A stretch of DNA of 64,000 nt. Source: Kiritimatiellia bacterium (lineage in GTDB: Bacteria; Verrucomicrobiota; Kiritimatiellia; CAIVKH01). Below are positions 58,626 to 64,000 of the stretch, one piece after another. The translations under genes and the position numbers were made by a program. The stretch spans positions 1-64,000 of the forward strand of contig JANWZO010000001.1 in assembly GCA_025054615.1 (NCBI GenBank), in the 5' to 3' direction. Below the pieces are notes generated by a model, which did no database searches, was not told where the DNA came from, and saw only the letters and a list, made by a program, of their open reading frames with translations. Numbering within the stretch: the stretch's first letter is position 1; each line of letters begins with the position of its first letter.

Positions 58626-58634
58626 TGTTATAAT
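58626..58634 (+). promoter_or_regulatory. Consensus extended -10 just before the DUF502 gene
   Basis: TGT followed by a perfect TATAAT forms an extended -10 (TGn-TATAAT). It ends 7 nt before the ATG at 58642, so the mRNA would start at or next to the start codon. No TTGACA-like -35 and no ribosome site are seen. Same spacing as at 13898-13914. Confidence 0.6.
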
Positions 58635-58641
58635 TCCGCAT

Positions 58642-59373
58642 ATGTCCCGATCCATTTTCCGCCCCATTCGAACAAACATCATCGTCGGCCTGATTCTGGT
58701 CACGCCGATCGTGGTCACGGCTTTCGTCGTCAACTGGCTGTTCACCTTCATCACAAACCGGGTGCTGATCTTCCTGCCCAAATCCCTTCGCGAGGGCGAT
58801 CAGGAACTGCTTTGGCGGATCGTTTCCCTGGTGATCGTGCTGCTCCTGCTATTCCTGGTCGGTTTGTTCGTTCGGAACATCCTTGGGAAGCGAATTTATA
58901 AGCTCGGCGACCGGCTCTTGACGCAGCTTCCCTTGATCAACCGGATCTACATTGCAACCCGCCAGATCATCACCTCGTTGGTCCAGCAGCGGAAGACGCT
59001 CTTCCAGGAGGCGGTCGTCGTCGAGTATCCTCGTCCCGGTATTTTCTCGGTGGGGTTCATCACGGCGGTGGTTCCAAATGAATACACGTGGGCCATTCGC
59101 ACCGCGGCGCCCGATGAGGAATGTGTTTCGGTTTTCATTCCAACCACGCCCAACCCTACGTCCGGCTGGCTCTGCCTGGTGCCCCGCTCGAGTGTCAAAA
59201 AGCTGAACATGAGCACGGGTGAGGCCATGCGGCTCATTGTGTCGGGCGGCGCCGTGTTCCCCGGCCGGGAAATCGACACCGGGTCGGCCTCACTCGTCGA
59301 GCTGGTCCACGAATTGATTCACTCCGATTCTCCCCAGGCGCCCAATTCCACGCCGCGCAATCCGACCACGTGA
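58642..59373 (+). CDS. DUF502 family membrane protein
   Basis: 243 residues. Two membrane segments (about 10-32 TNIIVGLILVTPIVVTAFVV and about 55-78 LLWRIVSLVIVLLLLFLVGL) are followed by the DUF502 cytoplasmic domain (GDRLLTQLPLINRIYIATRQ, IFSVGFITAVVPNEYTWAIR, VFIPTTPNPTSGWLCLVPRS, GEAMRLIVSGGAVFP). The family is widespread, and its bacterial function is not settled. The frame is open from 58570, but the ATG at 58642 is the family N-terminus and has a consensus -10 7 nt upstream. It overlaps recO by GTGA. Confidence 0.9.
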   Translation: MSRSIFRPIRTNIIVGLILVTPIVVTAFVVNWLFTFITNRVLIFLPKSLREGDQELLWRIVSLVIVLLLLFLVGLFVRNILGKRIYKLGDRLLTQLPLINRIYIATRQIITSLVQQRKTLFQEAVVVEYPRPGIFSVGFITAVVPNEYTWAIRTAAPDEECVSVFIPTTPNPTSGWLCLVPRSSVKKLNMSTGEAMRLIVSGGAVFPGREIDTGSASLVELVHELIHSDSPQAPNSTPRNPTT

Positions 59374-60164
59374 TTCTCAAGACACCGGCCATCGCGCTCC
59401 GCCGATACCCGTTCTCGGAAACCTCGCTGGTCATCACGTGGTTGTCTCCGGATGCCGGACGCCTCCACACATTGATCAAGGGGGCTTTCCGGCCGAAAAG
59501 TCTGTTCTTTGGCGCCGCCGATTTGTTCTACACCTGTGAGCTGGTCTACCACGATCGAGGGCCGGAGGGACTCGCAATCGCCCGCGAAATCTCGCCGCTC
59601 CGCCATCGCACGCCGCTGCGGTCGGACTGGCGTGCTTGCGCGGTGGCATCCTACCTTTGTGGCGTCGTTGCCAAAATCGTGCCGCGCGGAGCCACGCGAA
59701 CCGACCTGTACCACTGGCTCGAGGGCGCGCTCGACGAGCTGGTTTTGCGCGGCGGCAGTCTTCCGCGGCTGTGTTCGCTGGAATTGCGGCTGGCGCGGGT
59801 GCTGGGACTTGGGCCCCGCCTTGAACGATGCATACGTTGCGAGTCATCCCTGCCCGTCTCGGGCTACGTGTGGTTCTCCGCTCCCAACGGCGGCTGGTTT
59901 TGCGAAAATTGCGTCGTCCGCCTGAAAGGTCCACGCCCCGCGCCGATCCCCTCCGCCGTCATTCACAGGCTCATCGATTGGGAGCGCGCCGGAGACGCCC
60001 TCATACAGCCGATCCCGCCGTCGACCATTGATGCCGCGAACCGGCTGGTCGGATCGTTCATGGCCCACCACCTTGACTGTCCGGCCCCGATGCGTATGGC
60101 CGCGGTCGACATCCTGAGCCGACAACCGCCGCCCCCTGTTGACCTGCAAAGAACCGTTCGCTAA
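59370..60164 (+). CDS. recO: DNA repair protein RecO
   Basis: 264 residues from a GTG that overlaps the DUF502 stop. N-terminal OB fold (LKTPAIALRRYPFSETSLVI, GRLHTLIKGAFRPKS), helical middle, and a zinc finger with C154-x-x-C157 and C177-x-x-C180 (CIRC, CENC). RecO loads RecA on SSB-coated DNA with RecR. The other recFOR genes are not in the window. Confidence 0.9.
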   Translation: MILKTPAIALRRYPFSETSLVITWLSPDAGRLHTLIKGAFRPKSLFFGAADLFYTCELVYHDRGPEGLAIAREISPLRHRTPLRSDWRACAVASYLCGVVAKIVPRGATRTDLYHWLEGALDELVLRGGSLPRLCSLELRLARVLGLGPRLERCIRCESSLPVSGYVWFSAPNGGWFCENCVVRLKGPRPAPIPSAVIHRLIDWERAGDALIQPIPPSTIDAANRLVGSFMAHHLDCPAPMRMAAVDILSRQPPPPVDLQRTVR

Positions 60165-60174
60165 AGCTGGCTTT

Positions 60175-61376
60175 ATGACCTCTCGCATCTACCCCGCCAC
60201 GCGGGCCCTGAGCCGTGCTGTTGTTCGGATACTCCTTCTAGTGGCCTCCGTGGTGGGAGCCATTCTGATTATTGAGATCATCCGGGCTGCACTCCTTTTC
60301 CGCCGCACGGGGCCTGTGGCGTTCTACGGATTTATTGCCGTTCTGACCGTCGGCCTGGTGTATCTCGCGATCCGCCTCCACTTCTGGCGCTCGCGCGGTA
60401 TCGTGTTTCGAGCGCCCCCCCGCCCGGGCGACAAGGCGACATTTCGCGAACTAAAGACCTTTGTCCGATATCTCATCCACCTGCTGAAGCGGGTGGCGGA
60501 TCATCCCAACCTGCCGCCGGCCCAGTCGCGCGACGCCCGCCAGCGCGCCTACGATCTCGAAAGCACCCTCGCATCTCACCCCCTCCTCGATGATCTTCGT
60601 CGCGGCATTTCCCGCTCCGAAACTGAAACCTGGAAGCCGCTGCTCGAGACGCTCGACCGCAACGCCGTCGCGTTCGCGCAGTACAAGATGCACGCGGTGG
60701 TACGCGACGCGATCGAGCCACCCTTCCCCATCGGCAATCCGGCACTCCTGGTTTACCATCAAATCACGTTGATTTGCGGCCTGGTCGACTGTTACCTGCC
60801 GCGCGCAACCCTCCGGGAATACGGCCGCGCGCTCGTCGACGTCTGGCGGGTTCTGACCGGCGGGGACTATTTCCGCATCGGCCAGCGGTTATTCGATGGC
60901 GTCTACAGGAACAGCCCGCCCATGGGGCCGGCCGCGTCCGACCTTGCCCAGGCGCTCTCCGTCATCTGGCTCACGTGGACCACGGCCCAGGTCGTGATGC
61001 ACCGCTGCCGCACGCTGGGCCGCTGGACCGTCGACGACGCGATCCAGCACATCGACCGATCCGTCGTCGACTCGCTGATGGTCACGCGGGATACGCTCAT
61101 CGAGGACGTTTTGCCCCTCATCAAACTCCGCCTGCGCCACAGCCTCGGGCCGGCAGTCGCCGATGCCGCCGGCTTCTCCGAGCAGGTCATCGAGGGCATC
61201 GTCAAATCCGTGGACAGCGTCGTCCAAGGGCTTCGCACTCGGTCGCCGGAGCAGACCGTCGAAGAATCGCGCCGCTCTCTCCGAGCGGCTTCTCTGCAAG
61301 AGGAGCGAACCCGCCAAATTTCCTACGTCTATTCGGCGCCTGATGAGCGGCGACGCCGAGTAATGCCCGCCGAGCC

Positions 61377-61380
<4 letters not shown>
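60175..61380 (+). CDS. Membrane protein of unknown function
   Basis: 401 residues. Two adjacent membrane helices lie near the start (about 15-35 VVRILLLVASVVGAILIIEI and about 50-68 VAFYGFIAVLTVGLVYLAIR). The rest is mainly helical and soluble, with HLLKRVADHPNLPPAQSRDA, YHQITLICGLVDCYLPRATL, VDVWRVLTGGDYFRIGQRLF and WLTWTTAQVVMHRCRTLGRW, and a charged tail. The layout faintly recalls DUF697/YcjF proteins, which pair with small GTPases, but no such GTPase is here, so I do not assign it. The start at 60175 is 10 nt after recO. It overlaps the debranching enzyme gene by ATGA. Confidence 0.75.
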
Positions 61381-63485
<2,105 letters not shown>

Positions 63486-63535
63486 TTGGCCGCCGCCGCG
63501 CCGTAACTCCCCCAGCAGGCACTCCTCCGAATCCG

Positions 63536-63600
63536 TTTCCATCGTATGGAAAAATGTTGTCTCGCGCCTTCCATGCCATGGAATTTCCATGGCATGGAAA
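63536..63600. repeat. Cluster of three TTTCCAT-NNN-ATGGAAA dyads
   Basis: Three short palindromes: TTTCCAT-CGT-ATGGAAA (63536-63552), TTCCAT-GCC-ATGGAA (63569-63583) and TTTCCAT-GGC-ATGGAAA (63584-63600). Their centres are 32 and 16 nt apart, so all sit on a 16-nt spacing with one position unoccupied. The second and third are exact reverse complements of each other. They lie between glgX and the next gene. A related TTCCA-N5-TGGAA is in the aspS leader. They could be protein-binding sites, a dispersed repeat, or a termination region (TTTT follows the third). Confidence 0.7.
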
Positions 63601-63707
63601 TTTTCCGCCCCATCATCGAACCGGAAGCCGCTTTAGGTGAACGCCGGTTCCCCTTGCATGTCTAATCGGTCGGATTACTTTATCAGGCAACTGAGGAGTA
63701 ACTGACC

Positions 63708-64000
63708 ATGATGATGGATCCAATTTACTGGCTGTTTGCCCTGCCGGGGCTCGTACTTGGCCTCTTGGCCGCCGCCCTGACAAGGGGGACTTTCTCCAAG
63801 TATGCCCAGGTCGGGGCGCGCTCGGGGTTGACCGGCGCGGAGGCGGCGCGCCAGATGCTCGAATCCCAGGGAATTTACGACGTCGAAATCCACGAAACCG
63901 AGGGATTCCTCTCCGACCATTATGACCCGCGAACCCACTCGCTCCACCTGTCGCCGGACGTTTACCATGGCCGTTCGCTCTCGGCGATCGGCGTGGCGTG
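63708..64000 (+). CDS. Neutral zinc metallopeptidase, YugP family, cut by window edge
   Basis: Only about 97 N-terminal residues are present. After MMMDPIYWLFALPGLVLGLL, a membrane segment, comes FSKYAQVGARSGLTGAEAAR QMLESQGIYDVEI and FLSDHYDPRTHSLHLSPDVY, the pattern of the membrane zinc peptidases of the YugP type (PF04298). The HExxH motif lies beyond the edge. GAGGAG stands 9 nt before the ATG. The gene has its own leader of about 220 nt after glgX, which includes the dyad cluster. Confidence 0.85.
   Translation, partial: MMMDPIYWLFALPGLVLGLLAAALTRGTFSKYAQVGARSGLTGAEAARQMLESQGIYDVEIHETEGFLSDHYDPRTHSLHLSPDVYHGRSLSAIGVA

Overview
The window is GC-rich bacterial chromosome. Features of the secreted proteins suggest a member of the PVC superphylum, most likely Kiritimatiellota or Verrucomicrobiota. 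The 998-residue secreted protein ends in a DPDGDGW..NLMEYALGG region of the kind common in those phyla, and the protein cut by the left edge starts its mature part with a YQGRL motif. Taxonomy is inference: there is no rRNA gene here.

Layout. 1-1.7 kb: the end of a secreted-protein gene, a coiled-coil gene remnant, a decayed transposase and a small zinc-ribbon/Smr-like gene. 1.66-3.2 kb (minus): an ECF sigma factor, a membrane anti-sigma candidate and a small secreted protein, each overlapping the next by ATGA. 3.5-10.4 kb (minus): aspS, malQ, two VanZ-like membrane proteins and a Tat-exported phosphoesterase, in that transcription order. tRNA-Glu is at 10.65 kb. A large secreted DUF4832/CBM6-type protein (minus) lies beside a YdiJ-type FAD/Fe-S oxidoreductase (plus).

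16.9-48.2 kb (minus) is one almost unbroken transcription-translation supercluster: tRNA-Thr, tuf, rpmG, tRNA-Trp, secE, nusG, rplK, rplA, rplJ, rplL, rpoB, rpoC, rpsL, rpsG, fusA, then the S10, spc and alpha gene sets ending at rplQ. It joins what are separate operons in Escherichia coli. It has no rpmD, carries a very divergent infA, and has a secreted coiled-coil protein gene inserted between rpsS and rplV. Strong hairpins sit between rplL and rpoB and between rpoC and rpsL.

48.6-54 kb (plus): a heterodimeric ABC exporter with one degenerate ATP site, rsmE and a deacetylase. 54-57.1 kb (minus): a FIST-domain sensor and a PAS histidine kinase with receiver. 57.3-63.5 kb (plus): gltX, a DUF502 membrane protein, recO, an unknown membrane protein and a GlgX-type debranching enzyme. 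A cluster of TTCCAT-NNN-ATGGAA dyads follows, then the start of a membrane zinc peptidase cut by the right edge.

The main points for follow-up are the extra gene in the S10 set, the unusual IF-1, the dyad repeats, two genes with extended -10 boxes exactly 7 nt before the start codon (possible leaderless mRNAs), and the intergenic hairpins of the rpo/str region.
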